Shown piece after piece: positions 1 through 13,988 of a stretch of 64,000 nt of DNA. The stretch spans positions 5,550,001-5,614,000 of the forward strand of contig NC_071345.1 in assembly GCF_027744825.2 (NCBI RefSeq), given 5' to 3'. The translations under genes and the position numbers were made by a program. Numbering within the stretch: position 1 is the stretch's first letter; the number at the start of each line of letters is the position of its first letter. This stretch comes from Synchiropus splendidus (lineage: Eukaryota > Chordata > Actinopteri > Syngnathiformes > Callionymidae). The notes below the pieces were generated by a model. It searched no databases and was not told where the DNA came from. It saw nothing but the letters and a program-made list of their open reading frames with translations.

Positions 1-777
<777 letters not shown>

Positions 778-959
778 TGAATGGTTAGCATTGAGGCTTC
801 ATGAAACAGTGCACATATTTTCAGAGCTCGGAAGGTTCCAAAAATGATTTGAGGTTTCGTTGAAATAGTTCAGAAGCCCAAGATTTCACAATAGAGAGCG
901 CCATCTACTGGACTCTGAAAATGACGACACTGTTTCATGAAGCCTCACCAGTCCATCAT
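778..959. mobile_element. TA-flanked foldback element, copy A (subfamily i)
   Basis: The ends are inverted copies: TGAGGCTTCATGAAACAGTG at 792 and the complementary CACTGTTTCATGAAGCCTCA near 928-947, with outer parts related to TGATGGACTGG. TA is present on both sides (776-777 and 960-961). The core includes GAGAGCGCCATCTACTGG, shared with other copies. It encodes no protein, so it is a non-autonomous, MITE-like element. Confidence 0.65.
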
Positions 960-961
960 TA

Positions 962-2302
962 CAAAGAGTTAATCCAGTTTTAGGAGTCAAATATGTCAAC
1001 TAAATATACCTAAAAAAATAAATAAAATATTAGTCACAAAATTCAATAAATAAATCTCAGAAATACAAATAAATATTCCCTCAAAATAAACGGGAATCTA
1101 CTGCATCCATTTGGTATCTGAAAGCCTGAAAAGAAATGCCATTGGATCGATGGCTTCCTCGTAAGTATCTGAGTCGGTCTGTTGTACCTCATCTGGGTGA
1201 TGTAGAGGCTCATCACAAAACCAGATTACTACTGTGTAAACACCAACAGTGAATGCGGCATCTCCGTATCTCTTTCAGAGGCGTTACAAAGCTGCAGCCC
1301 ATTGACGTTCCAGTGTGATCAATAACATGACAAATTGGCAAGCAAGAGTGATATAGACACACTCCTCAACACGCCCCCAACATATGGACTGGAAGTGAGA
1401 CAGAGAAAAATGTCACAGTTAGCAATGAGAGTCCCATTTTCCAAATGTGACGCAAGCTTCCGATTAACTCAATAACAAGTGAGATGAAATCCAGTTCGAC
1501 AGTTTTCCCACAATCCTACTGCAACCATGGCAACATGACAACTCGAATCAACTTGTCTACTGCAAGTGTAGGAAGCAAGTGGGTCATACACCACCTTATG
1601 TGTTACGCTGTTTTGTTCAGACTGAATTTTTTGCTTCGTTCCAGTTTCCACGGATTGTCAAATAATTACGCTATCGTTGTGACAAGGTTCGGCAGGGGTC
1701 TCCATGGACCATGATGTTTGCGAATGATCTAGTGATCTCGTAAAAAACTGTTTTTACGTTGGATATTCTCAGTATTATTTTCTAGATTCATCTTCAGTCT
1801 TGGGAATTTGCACCTTGTTAGGCATCTGCCATGACCCTGGATGAAGAGAAATCGAATGAATGATCCAAAGAATAAAATTTTAAATTTGGTATGGACCTGA
1901 ATAAATGAAGGGCTAACAAATTCAAATGGAGTTTTGTGCAGCACCGTGAGATGAGATTTGGAATAGCTTCATTAATTAAAAATAACAGTTACATAATAAT
2001 AAGGGAGATTCTTGCTTCACTTCTCGCAGTCGTCTCCCACTGAAGCAGAGGAGGGAATTCCTGTCAGACACGTGACTCAAATGCAACTCAGGGCTTTAAG
2101 TGATTTCTTTGATCAGGTTTAAACGTGTCCTCGAAGTAGGGCACTTTCTGATGGGATTCGTTGAAGTAACCAGGTGCGAAACAGGATGATGGCTTGAGTA
2201 GTGGTTGGGGTTGAGGACACAGGTTGGATTCAAAGCCAAATGAAGCATCAGATTGAGAGTCAATAAACTGTACTTTCCAATGTCCATTACATTTAATCTA
2301 TA
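962..2302. other. No gene seen
   Basis: Mixed-composition sequence; the short open frames lack coding character. No repeat recognised up to the mariner-like element. Confidence 0.55.
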
Positions 2303-3022
2303 CAGTGGTACCTCGGTTCTCGACCACAATCCGTTCCAGACAGCGGTTCGAGAAGCGAATTGTTCGACATCTGAATCGATTTTTCCCATTAAAATGAATG
2401 GAAAAAGCAATAATGCGTTCCAAGCCTTAAAATAGTCTTTTGTAGGAGTGAATGTAGAGTGTCTGCTGCAGGTGCGCTGTTCCTCTATGTGTGTGGCCGC
2501 TGCATGTGGGAGGGGTTGCAGAGTGAGTGAGGTCTCTCCAGAAGTGAAGAGGTGCCCGGTGCGTGTCCAGCTCTGAATGTGCGCTTCTGTGCAGTTTGGC
2601 TGTGACAAAGTCATAAACCAAGTCACGCTCTGTCCCAGACTCGCCTCATCCCTGTCCCAGCTCTAGCTAACAACAGGACATCAAACCCTGGAGTGGAGGT
2701 GTGGAGAGCGAGCACCTCCCCTGTGACACTCTACCACGGTCCAGAGACAGGAAAGGTTTTACACCTCAATATGAAGAAGAAACAGTCAGTAAATGTAGCT
2801 AACGGGACACGTCTGCATACAGAGGCTGCGTTATACACAATAACAAAGTGCGTCGTGAGTCAGCTGATCCGTCCACACCAGGCTTTTCTGGCTATTTTCG
2901 GGGCCGTTCGAGGTCTGGATTTTCGTTCGAAATCCAAAGCAAAAAAAATCTCGCAATTTTTGTTCAAACTCCGATTTGAAAACTCCGAAAAAGAAAACTT
3001 ATGACTACGTATAGTAAAACTG
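2303..3022 (+). mobile_element. Mariner/Tigger-like non-autonomous DNA transposon
   Basis: It begins CAGTGGTACCTCGGTTCTCG directly after a TA dinucleotide, the terminal sequence typical of a widespread Tc1/mariner (pogo/Tigger-type) group. The next 130 bases repeat TTCGAGAAGCG / TTCG-type motifs. The right part again contains GTTCGAGGTC and TTCGTTCGAAAT, and ends in a degenerate inverted terminus near 3022. There is no transposase frame. The right boundary is approximate. Confidence 0.6.
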
Positions 3023-5796
3023 TTTTTACCAACTGTATGCTGGTTTTGCTGTGTACATTAACTGGTGTAACCGGCTACACTGTGATGGTTTTTAAGTAAA
3101 CAAAAGGTATCGCAGGAACGAAAAGAATAACTGGAATGTTTTGAGTAAAACTCAACCAAAATACATTGTTGAGTTGAGTTTTCATTTGAGTAAAACTAGA
3201 CTAAATTGCTGTTACTTTTAGTTCACTAAAACATGACAAACAAAAATCGTTTGTGAATGAGTATATGGGACTAAGACGAATAATAAGACTATTTAACATT
3301 AAATTGAAAAAGTTGGAGACAGAATTAACACTATTCAACCCATTTTAGAACTAAAGGCGACTTGAGCAAAGAGAAGATCCAGAATAAGTGTGATTTTTCA
3401 GAACTATGGATCCTGCAGTAGGTGACCATAATGAGCGGCGAGTCCTGTTACAGACTGCACCTGGACTATATATATATATATATAGTAAAAAATGCTTCTG
3501 CTGTCTCGGTGCCAGTTTGTTTAGCTGAGTTTCGTTATTCCTCCGCAACAGCATAATCACTTAAGAAAGCACGACTTCGTGAAATGTATAATTTGAACCA
3601 CCGGCTGAAACGAAATGACATGCGATGCTATTAAATGCAAACACAAGTGAGCTGAGGTTTGTTTGAGGAAGCGGCAGCCGACACTGACAGCCGGAGTGCA
3701 GCGGTGGAAAGACAGATGCGCAGAGGCAGTTTGACAGTGCCCACTTAAGACATCCTGACGGGTGGAATCATCCAGAGTCAACTTATGGAAGAGGGAAGAA
3801 AATTGAAGAGTACTTTTACTATTTTAGAATACAGCTCACGTCAAAATAAATGACCGCGCATGAGAGCAGTGGGGAGGTGAAGTTGCAACCTGACTGTTTT
3901 AACTGGTGTGGGATGGAGCGTTTCATTGTTCATTGGTATGAGATCACAGAGGCTTTTCGGATTCTTTCAGGAAAATATGCGTTTAGATTTAGCTGTTGCA
4001 TATACCGGCGCTGTCGTTCAGGACTGGCTTATCTATGTCAACTTAAAAACCCATTTTAGATGTTGACCCAGTAGTGGGAGGAAGGTGTGTTGGCTGACTG
4101 CCGTGCAGGAAGACGCAAAATTGGCTGAGAATCTTCCTCTTTATTCAAGGATCCTTGCTTCATCCTTCATAATACATTGGTCCCACTCCATTTCAAGACA
4201 TTCCATTTCGGACTTTCCTTAGATATTTTTATTTTTATTTTAAAAAATACAAACAATTCCAATGCCACAAACTGCAGCCACCGGACACATGGACACAATA
4301 TCAATAATATTCGATAACTTCAGATTTATGACTCTAAAACCTGCCTAGTCGACCAATTTGAGCGTGGGTTCATTTTCTCATCAAGAAAGCAAAGATTAAA
4401 GTGAATGACATGAAACTTTATTCAATCGAACTGTGAAGAGTGAACGACATTATGAAACGACTGCTCTAATTCAATATTAAACTAATCCATTCGCTCCGAG
4501 TCACTGAATGCAGATGACTATCAGGAGCCCAAACACCCTTGAGCCCAAAGACACTGACTCTCATTATCCAGTCCCTGCTCTCCGCGCTGTCTCTTTGCTT
4601 TCACTCCGACAAGCTGGATGTCTCTGGCCTTGTGACTGGGTTCACGTTTCATCAGCGTTTGAAACTTAAAGACAGACTTGTTTGCTTTGATCAATTAACA
4701 TCTCGAACCGGTTGGACATTGGAAACTCAATCGCCTCCAGCAGTCACCCTGCTTTTTCCGCCGTCGTTTAGAAAATTCATTTCTATGTGTGCGTACTGTA
4801 GATCAATAGCAGCCTGGGGTTGTGGCCGCAGTGGAAATGGAAGTTTGTGATATTGACTTCATGTTTTCTGCTTTGTCCACAGAATAATACCCAGTCAAGA
4901 GCCATCTCTGGTGGGGAACTTGAATTTATTTCATTTCATTCTATGGCATCAGTCTGTCGCCTTTGCCAAACCCAGTATTTCAGTACCATGGCATCAAGTA
5001 GTTTTCACTGTCATTGCGCAACTAGGTTTAAAGCAGCCACGTTCAAAGTCTGGTCTGGGGGCCACATGCGACCGCATGCCTCTTGGCCCTCATTGAAAGT
5101 CTTGCATCAAATGATGTAACCCTTGACAAGACAACATGACAATATATTCAGTGCAAGAAGATAAAAATTTTGGAGCGATAATTCTTGCAGATAATCTTGT
5201 TTGTACACACGGCACGTCACTATCTGTTTTCCGAATATTGTGCCTCTGTGAAGCAGTTTAACTTATGCGATTACCTACCCATACTATGCCCTAATATTCA
5301 CTTTCTTTTCTTTTCTTTTTTTAAACATCTGCAGTAGCAGTATTTATTTAGGCACCTCAACAGAAATAAGATTTTTGGAAAGCAAAAAAGTTTTATTTTT
5401 AGGTGTGGCCACTATCAACATGATCCTCTTTGGCCTGGAATAGCAGTTCAAGTTCGCCGCTGGAGGCCTGGGCAAAGTGGGGCCCTTTGACTGTATCTAT
5501 GTTGAGTCCGACTAAAGCTATAAAACTGATCATTTCTGAGTGTTAACATTCTTTTTATTGTGACGTGAACTGAAAAACAACTTCCTATATTTTCAATTTG
5601 TTCCTCTTTTTAGTTGACTGTTTTAGGAGTTAAGCAAACGATAAATTCAGGAGTATCAGCCGCTGCTTTGTATTCGGAGTCTGAACCCTGCGGCTTAAGC
5701 AACGACAGAGTAAATATATGGATTTTTACTGGCTAAAAAGCCTTACACTGCCAAAATATTGAGCCTTGTCACCTCAAACTGATGAAATCACAGTTG
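3023..5796. other. No gene seen
   Basis: Contains (TA)8 at about 3469-3484. Otherwise there are only short chance frames on both strands. Confidence 0.55.
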
Positions 5797-5959
5797 TTTT
5801 ATTGACATTAAAGCGCTCAAAATGCGCTGTTATCACCCGCGTGTCCACAGCTCCGCCCACAGAGCTGATCTGATGGAGGAAGCATCAGTAACTGTGGTGT
5901 CGGAACTTCTGACACACGGGCAAAAACAATGCATTTTGAGCTCTTTAATGTCAATAAAA
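5797..5959. mobile_element. Foldback (MITE-like) element with about 30-bp inverted ends
   Basis: TTTTATTGACATTAAAGCGC plus TCAAAATGC at the left is mirrored by GCATTTTGAGC plus TCTTTAATGTCAATAAAA at the right. Further inner matches (CCCGCGTG / CACACGGG) continue the stem. About 163 bases, no coding capacity. Confidence 0.6.
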
Positions 5960-7771
5960 GATGTGAGAAGTTCATGATTCAAGTTCAGAACATTGCCCAG
6001 TTTTGCTTCATGAGTCACTCATGAACACACAGTCCATGCGGGAGGCCGTTTTCCAAACTCGTTTAGAAGTGATTCTCGTGCATTTTTTTTACCTTTCTAC
6101 GGTGAAGACAGCACCACTGCACCCATGGCTATTTAGTTTTCCCATTATGTCAACATTTTTTTTGCCGTCGCCTCGCCTTCGCTCTTTGGGCTTGACGGCC
6201 CCTCACCACAGTCGCAGCATATGTGGCCCCTGAGGAAATTTAATTGCCCACCGCTGCTGTAAAAAGACAAGCAAGCAATTTCACGATCCATTTCAATTTT
6301 ACCGCTATAAATGTTGCGCAGCATGTTCGTATTGATTGACAAGGAGGGCAGAGTGTGACATTTCGCCAGGTGTTGGGCCCAATCCTCAATTCCATCTGAG
6401 GAGCTACCGCTGCTCCGGCAAACACCGCTACACCTGATAGAATTTTGATTTCATCGCTTGCATCTTCTTGCTTTCTCCAGACGTGTGATGGAAGATAAAC
6501 CTCAATTTTCTCTAAATGTGGTGGTTCAATCTTTTATGACCATTAAAAATATAAAAGAAGATCATGGCGATTTTCCCTCCGTTTGTTTTCTCGGCCTCTG
6601 TCCCACCACCTCCCCTCCCCCGTCTGTAATCAGAGCTATGACTGAACAGTGTTTACATGGTCTTCCCAGGGGGTTGGTCCTGTGACACATTCACTTTACA
6701 AGCACTCACCTCACGTAACCCGCCGCTCCATCACGACACTCCGGACTACAGAGGAAGCAATGGAAAACACGTCGGCGGACTAGCACCACCCCACCACTCT
6801 ATCCAAACACCTCCACCCTCAAGCACTCCCACCCCTGCTGCGCTCTCCCGGCAATGGCAGACCAGTGGGAGGCCGTCTTATCTTTCTGCTCAAATGGAGC
6901 ATCGCCTTCCCCGGCAGCCTGGTTGTGCACAGCAGCACTCGCCCAGACCAACAGACTGGAACGTGATCATTTCATACTGACTCGGAGCCCCGGCCCTCCT
7001 GTGCACAGTGTGATAAACTGCCCGAGTGTGGCGGCGGTTGCTTCTGCGCACATTAAAAAGTAAATAATGCAAATTAGAAAAGTTGCCACCGCGGCTGATG
7101 AGTGTTTGTCCCGTTTCACCGGCAGCGGAATCGGAAATTTAACAAGGCAATTCCGAAAAGATGGAAGGACTTCAAATCCCAGGAGGCGCACCTACAAGTC
7201 GTCTGTTAGAGGACGACGTGTTTTTCCTCTTCCTTGACTTGTCTATGTGTGTCAGCGTCACATGGGCAGATTGGCAGCGCAACTGAGTGATTGCACTGGA
7301 GGGAAGGTGGTAATTTCTCTGTCATATTGTGAGTGATTACAGCTCTTAAACATGTCACTGTTCCAAGTCCGTCAGAGGCTTTTTTTTTTTTTTTTTTTTT
7401 TGACAGCATCCTTTGATGTGCGCTCACAGAGCCACTCCTCGCCGAGCGACGACACTGCTGTTGACTCAACCGCCCGCACGCTGTAAGTTGTCACAGAATG
7501 CTGGGATTCCTCCGACGGAGTGTTTGAAATATGACATTAGTTGTCTTGTTATCACAGCGGGTCGGCTCCAGGCTGTCAGGAGCGTCGCGGGCCACGTGAA
7601 GCTGAGGTAACAGAGGACAGGAGAGGAGGGAGTCGCTCACCAGCTCATCTGATTCCACGCTGCAAAGACAAAATTTAACTTGATGATTAGTAGTGAGGCA
7701 GAAATAATGTCTGATGTTATTAAACTACCTCTGCTGTTTTTCTGCCTTCAGGCTGACGGATGGTATAAGAG

Positions 7772-7804
<33 letters not shown>

Positions 7805-9039
7805 ACGAGGGACCATTTCATTCGTTGATGTTCCACTTGGGACACGTAACATGAAAACTGAGTCACAATTTTTCGTTGCTCGCAGGCAGAGAATTAGCTA
7901 AGCCTTCTTTCAGACGCTTCTGTAAGAAGCATGGCGCTCAGCGTGTGCATGAAACACAAAAACGGATTTGAATTTGTGAAATGAAAATGTGGGACTTATG
8001 GATTCTCTCGCTTTTCTAGCAGGGTTGTGGTGCCTCGGGCAAGAAGGAAGCTTTCACCCCAGAAGAGACATTTACATTACATTGAATCCTCCATTTCTCA
8101 TGTCACAAATATCAATATATTCATGCCACATCTGCAAAAAATGTTCCATGCGTTGTCCAATTCATCACTAAATCGCAAGGGCTTTTATCCGATAAACCTT
8201 TATCCGATAAAGCTGCAGCTTCATTTATGCTAGTGCACACCACAGGCATGTCTCACTTATACCACATAATGCGACTCTTTTAGTGCTTTACAAAATGCAA
8301 AGCAACAGAAAAACACATTTAAAAAAAAAATAGTCTGCAGTCTTGACTTCACCACCAGACCACAGAAGAACACATTCTACCACAGCAGTATCAAGTAAAT
8401 ATCAACACCACAGCAACATTCTTTGTGATTTAAATAGTGAATTCTGCAGCATCAAGCTTAGTAGAAAAGCAGGACAGACAGGAGACGAAAAGACACCCAA
8501 TGGTTTCATTTGTATTCACTCCCAACAAATCTATGGCGCAGAAAAATGGCTGTGAGGCATCAAGCTGATGATTTAGTCATTTGAACAGCAATACTGGAGA
8601 CGTTTCAGTTGCCAGGTGCAAGTGGTTGTTTAATATAAACAGTCACTCTCTGAGGCTTCCAGACGCAAAAAGAGACACCTCAATTTCAGCATCTTCTCAA
8701 TAATGGCCGTCACTGTGAGTCAAATTGAGACACGTGACCGCAATTTTAAACAACCCTTCTATTCCCAGAGTCGAAGTCTTGCACTGGTCTTCGACGTTGG
8801 AATAGACTGGCGTTATATTATAACTTTATTTCCAGCCAACGTTGGCATCTTTGCTTCAGTATTATTTTTAACTGTCACAGTCGGGTAAATGTGAATGGGT
8901 ATATTGCACTGTACCGACTTACTTTCTCTACTTGACTCACTCACCTTGACTTTTCACAGTACGTCATTGACTTGTTATAATGTGTTTTTTATATATCTAA
9001 TTCTGATAGATTTGATTTCATATCCTAAAGTGTGTGTGG
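5960..9039. other. No gene seen
   Basis: Two long oligo-T runs (7380-7401 and 7777-7804) and a small direct duplication of TTTATCCGATAAA near 8183-8212. No exon or named repeat could be supported. Confidence 0.5.
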
Positions 9040-9215
9040 GGGGGCTTGTTTATCCCACTTTGTGGGACCTATTCTTGACAAAACACTACCCTTGTGAGGA
9101 CCATGTGACTTTGTGAGGACATTTGGCTGCCAAGGTTAAGCCTCAATTTGAGGATGAAGACTTCAAAATAACTGGGTTTCAGTTTGGTTGAGAGCCCTGG
9201 TTAAGGTAAGCCATT
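9040..9215. repeat. Dispersed repeat fragment with GTGAGGAC motifs
   Basis: The motifs CTTGTGAGGACCATGTGACT and TTTGTGAGGACATTTGGCTG resemble a common teleost interspersed repeat that carries several GTGAGGACA boxes. The family name is not certain, and the boundaries are approximate. Confidence 0.4.
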
Positions 9216-9387
9216 TGTTTTTGAGTGAATAAGTCTTTCACTTGTGTGTGCAGTACTTGATGTATATTGACAGTGATCAATGCTATTCACATTTGTATTA
9301 GTGTTCAATCTAAACTCAGTCTCGCCGCTTAAAAACAATGTTTTTCATTATCACTACAGACACCACATAATGCTACCTTTAGGAGTT

Positions 9388-9842
9388 CTCAGTTGGAGTT
9401 TACAAAAGTGGTGAGGCCAGCATTGTTGTGTGGTTTGGAAACAGTGGCTCTGAGGAAAAGACAGGAGGCAGAGCTGGAGGTAGCAGAGATGAAGATGCTG
9501 AGCTTCTCTCTAGGAGTGAGCAGGATGGATAGGATCAGAGGGACAGCACATGTGCTCAGGTGTTTAGGAGATCAAGTCAGAGAGGCTGGATGGAGATGGT
9601 TTGGACATGTACAGAGGAGAGAGAGAGAGCCAGTACATTGGTAGATGAAGATGTTGAGGTTGGAACTGCCAGGCAGAAGGTGGAGAGGAAGGCCAAAGAG
9701 GAGATTGATGGAGGTGGTGAAGGAGGACATGAGGTTTGTAGGTTTGAGAGAAGAGGAAGCAGAGGACAGGGGGAGATGGAGGAGGATGATCCGCTGTGGC
9801 CACCACTGAAGGGAGAAGCTGAAAGAAAAAAAAGAAGAAGTT
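9388..9842 (+). pseudogene. 5'-truncated, frameshifted LINE reverse transcriptase tail (RTE-like)
   Basis: The frame from 9393 reads VRPALLCGLETVALRKRQEA and later MLSFSLGVSRMDRIRG and GWRWFGHVQRRE, the characteristic C-terminal end of a non-LTR retrotransposon reverse transcriptase. It then stops, and the homologous reading continues in other frames to an AAAGAAAAAAAAGAAGAAG tail. It is a dead, 5'-truncated insertion. The clade (RTE-like) is from memory. Confidence 0.7.
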
Positions 9843-12103
9843 GGGATTTTCTCTCAGGACAACACCTGAGACCTTGCCACATAGAACAATATAACAGATG
9901 TTCCTCCATCAGTTCATACTTCTGAGAATTTATTGGAATTTTCAAACTACATCGGCTGTAATTTTCCACTGTGTCATACCCTAAATATATATTTGGAGGT
10001 CAACATTTTCAACTCCAAATGCCTCCAGTGCAAAGCTGATTAAGTGGGAAATAGTGCAGTGGTGTTCAATTCCTCTAAAGCTCTTTACAGATTATTGTAT
10101 AGAGAAGCTTCCTTGAGCTCTCCAGTGCAAGGTCTTCCACAACTTTTAGTGAGAAGTTTTTGTTTCAGCCAGTATTGTTAGTGTTGAAGGTGTCAAGAGC
10201 TGTTGCAGCTCTCATTTTTATGGCAATAAAAATGCTGTATCAGCGATTCACAAGCAGAAAAGGCCGATGCGTTGATGGTGGATATCAAGAAGGTCAAGCG
10301 TTCAATGTCGTGCGCTGGAAAACATTCAAAGATACATGCAGTATACATGGTTCTGAGCGAGCGCGACGCTTGGATCACTTCGTGGACTCGCTCTCAACTC
10401 TATGAATAGCAAAGAGGATTCAGCTGGGACTGGCTGCCACCGACATAAATAACAGATTAGCATCTTTTCTTTTCACAGATTAAGCATAATCTCTCACTGC
10501 ATGCTAAATGAATTGCTCCAAATCAGAAAGTGCTCATTTAGCGTGAGACCCAGGGTGGAATTCAGCGACTATAAAAAGTCTAGTAATGCGCAGCGGTGAA
10601 AGCTCATAAATGTAAAATGGCCGCACTAAAAACAGCAACGGTTGTCGAGTTTATGGGGATAATTAGCTTGGGACAAATCCCATCGCTCAAATTTTATGTT
10701 ATTTAAAATATAAAAAAGGTGAGTCACATTTAATGGATGAAGTTTTAAGAATTATTTTGATGGTTTTGATGAGCTGTGCCTTTATGAAATGATGCTTTAA
10801 TTTATGCTTATTGTTTTATGAATGAGCTTTTGTTGTGACTGTGATGCAAAAAAATAATGTTGTTTGCTCATCACAGTGCATAAAAATCAATCAAGGAAAT
10901 GGACTATATTGAAATATTTGAAATATATAAACATATGTGATTTGAATTAATTCAAGTAAATTACGTTTTTGCGTTCAAGGTCATTCCAAGGGCACTAAAA
11001 TCCTCCCTCTTGGCATCGCCAATGCATTTTGTTTGATGGAAAAGTTTTAATCCACTCATCTACAGGTTGTAATATTTGGGCGGATGTCTTGGGAAACGCC
11101 TGGAGCTGCTCGAAAATGAAATAGCTCCTTGACCTTTGAAGTCCATATCTTTAAGGCGAGTGTGTAAGTGAATCCATTGGTGGATGATGGAACAGAGATG
11201 TGAATTACTCACCAGACCAGACCTCCAGAGCTGAGGGAGCCATTCCTGCCCAGCGCTGTCTGTCACTCCTGTGATGTACACTCTCATGGAGGGGTTGCCG
11301 AGGATGCAAGAGGCGGTGGGAATTGATGGGAACACGCAGCTCCAACAATAAACGGCCGCCGGGCTTGTGTGTGCGCTTGATATTGTTCACACAGCTAAGG
11401 CATGTAGCCTTTCAGGGCTTGACTTTTATTTGCGAGGTGATGTCACATTCGGAAGCGTCACACAGGCAGCACTTTGTCGCAGCCCGAGGTTCGCGAGCCT
11501 ATGTTTCTCTAATATGTAAATTGTCCTTTCCGATGTTTTTTTTTTTTCATCCAATAAAGAGAAGCTGCATGATTGGATCGAGGCATCATTTGGTCGTCAC
11601 TGCAAAACTGACATTTCAGCTCATCGCTAAGCCCGCAGGAATATAGCAATTGAAATGTTAACATGGAACGGGTGAAACATGCAGGAGCAGACGTGCCGTC
11701 GACTCGGTTCATCCCCAGTGCTTATGTAAGAGACACCTACAGTATAAAAAGCAGGATTAGCATCGCCAAGGAGAAAGATGAAGCACATGGAAGCTGGGTT
11801 TTGATGTTGGCTTCAGCACACAATCCCTTTGTGGATTTTGGTCTGGGTGAGAGGAAGTGAAGAGCCTGGGGTTATCTTTTGTTCATGTTTGGTTTGGGAC
11901 AGCACAGAGCCACAAAGAGAGCCACAGCTTAAGAGGGAGTAAGTAGGAGCAAAAGTGGTGCCATTCCAAATCTTACAAATGAAGTCCACTTTCTGTAAGG
12001 AGGTGGTTGGTGCCGTCCCTACTCTGGTTTTGGTTTCATTGTCAATAATTCAAGTACAAGCACAATACAATTTTCTGCTATAACAATGCAATGCCTAATA
12101 ATT
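9843..12103. other. No gene seen
   Basis: Unique-looking, A+T-rich sequence. A frame at 10160-10405 and others are short and lack support. Confidence 0.5.
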
Positions 12104-12325
12104 GTGATGGGTAGATGAGGTTCTATGACACAATATTGTAAGGTTGATGAGGTTTCATGAAACAGTGTTCCGATTTTCAGAGGCCAGCAGAGGGCACTGC
12201 CTGTGGTCAAATGTTTGGACTTGAACAACCAATTCAATGAAATCTAAAGCAACAGCACCATATAGAGGCATATGACAATAAGGACGCGGTTTCATCAACT
12301 CTGCAATGCGATACCTCTCCACCGA
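12104..12325. mobile_element. TA-type foldback element, copy B (subfamily ii), right end damaged
   Basis: Starts GTGATGGGTAGATGAGGTT and continues TTGATGAGGTTTCATGAAAC, as in copies C and F. The right half keeps GGTTTCATCAACTCTGCAAT, but the terminal CCCATCA is missing where a LINE tail begins. Confidence 0.6.
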
Positions 12326-12990
12326 GAGTTCTTGCCCCAAGTGGTGGAGTTTAAGTAAGTCTTGGGGTCTTGTTCTCGAGTGAGGGAAAAGGGGAGCGTG
12401 AGACTGATAGACGTGTTGGTGCAGCGGCAGCAGTGATGCGGTCGCTGTATCGGACCGTCGTGGTGAAGAGGGAGCTGAGTCACAAGACGAAGCTCTCGAT
12501 TTACCGATCGATCTACGTTCCCACTTTCACCTATGGTCACGAGCTTTGGGTAGTGACCGAAAGGATGAGATCGCGGATACAAGCGGCTGAGATGAGTTTC
12601 CTCCGCAGGGTGGCTGGGCGCACCCTTAGAGATAGGGTGAGGAGTTCGGTCATCCGGGAGGAGCTCGGGGTGGAGCCGCTGCTCCTCCACATCGAGAGGA
12701 ACCAGTTGAGGTGGCTCGGGCATCTGATCCAGATGCCCCCAGGACGCCTCCTGGGGAGGTGTTCCGGGCATGTCCTACCGGGAGGAGACCCCGGGGAAGA
12801 CCCAGGACTCACTAGAGAGATTATGTCTCTGGTCTGGCTTGGGAACGCCTTGGGATCCCCCGGGAAGAGCTGGAGGAGGTTTGTGCGGATCAGGAAGTTT
12901 GGGCTTCCTTGCTTCGAATGCTGCCTCCGCGACCCGACCCCGGATAAGTGGTAGAAGAAGGTGAAGGTGAAGGTGAAGGGGAAGAAGAGC
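12326..12990 (+). pseudogene. 5'-truncated LINE reverse transcriptase tail (Rex1-like), frameshifted
   Basis: The frame from 12370 reads MRSLYRTVVVKRELSHKTKL, then YGHELWVVTERMRSRIQAAE and ELGVEPLLLHIERNQLRWLG, the well-conserved C-terminal reverse-transcriptase region of a teleost LINE that I associate with Rex1. The end of the homology (GLGTPWDPPGRAGG-type reading) falls in a second frame, and an early in-frame stop precedes the ATG, so the copy is dead. It ends in a short GAAGGT tandem tail (about 12957-12980). Confidence 0.75.
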
Positions 12991-13384
12991 TCAGGTAATG
13001 GGACTGACCTACAGCAAATATTACCACTCTGGTGAGGGATGGTAGTCGTAGTTGGTTAAACCGAACCCTGGTAAAGATTCCCTGGAGACATGGTTGGGTC
13101 TCAAACCTGGCAATGAACATGTGGTAATGCAAGAACGAGCGATTGAACGAGGCAATTATCGCACTCATTAGATTTCGCTCTGTCTGGCACCGTCCTCAAG
13201 TGGTCACTCCAAGCCAAAATGTTCTCACCTCGATTTAAATTGGTAATGGATTCTGAACAGACTCATCTCAACTTCATTAAAGCCATAATTCAATTTCCCT
13301 CTTCGCTGAGAGAATGAAGGAACCAGAGTCGGGGAAAGAGACGTGTCCTCGACATGAATTCTGGATGCCGGCACACGCCGTCCT
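12991..13384. other. No gene seen
   Basis: Nothing recognised between the LINE tail and the LTR-like repeat. Confidence 0.5.
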
Positions 13385-13988
13385 TGTTACGAGTCAAGAC
13401 GTGGAGTGGGACCCAAGTTTAGTGGTGAAAGTCACAGGAGGCAGGAGTGAGTCAAAAACAATATTTTCATCATTAACAACAAGTAAATTACAACAGAAAG
13501 TGTCACCGAACCGAGAGAAACAAAGCAAAGTCTGAATGTCCAAACAGAGTCACCAAACTGGCAGAAGTCCACAAGCACGAGTAAGAGTCCAAACAGAAAG
13601 CGTCACCGAACCGGGAGAGTCAAAACAAACTTAAATCTGTAAACAGAGAGACAAATACACAATGAACAGAAATAGTAAAATCACAGAATAAACCAGGAAA
13701 CACGCGGAAACAGAGGAAGGAACTAAAACTCTAACTCAGGCACCAGGGTTTCAGAGAGAGTAGTCAAAAATGAACAAACTAGAGCACGGAGAGAGAACAA
13801 ACAAGGAGAACCAGTTTACCACAGGGAACAATAGGAGACGATCTGGCACACGTTGCTGGAGTCCAGGTGCTCTTATACTCAGGTGATCAGGGGTTCAGGG
13901 CTCCAGCCGTGTGCCACAGGAACAGGAAGAACGGAGAGAGAAAACAAAACAGGACTCAAGTGACCAAAATAAAAGCGGAATCATGACA
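13385..13988 (-). repeat. Possible solo-LTR-like repeat, minus orientation
   Basis: On the minus strand the segment starts TGTCATGATTCCGC and ends GACTCGTAACA (TG...CA), with a T/C-rich promoter-like body and GAGTATAAGAGCACCTG about 120 bases in. The layout resembles teleost LTRs. Internally, AACCGAGAGAAACAAAGCAA and AACCGGGAGAGTCAAAACAA units show a diverged direct repeat. I found no clear target-site duplication, so another repeat type is possible. Confidence 0.35.

Noticed and set aside
2096..2626. 176-codon minus-strand frame
   Set aside because: Largely overlaps the mariner-like element and has no transposase motif.
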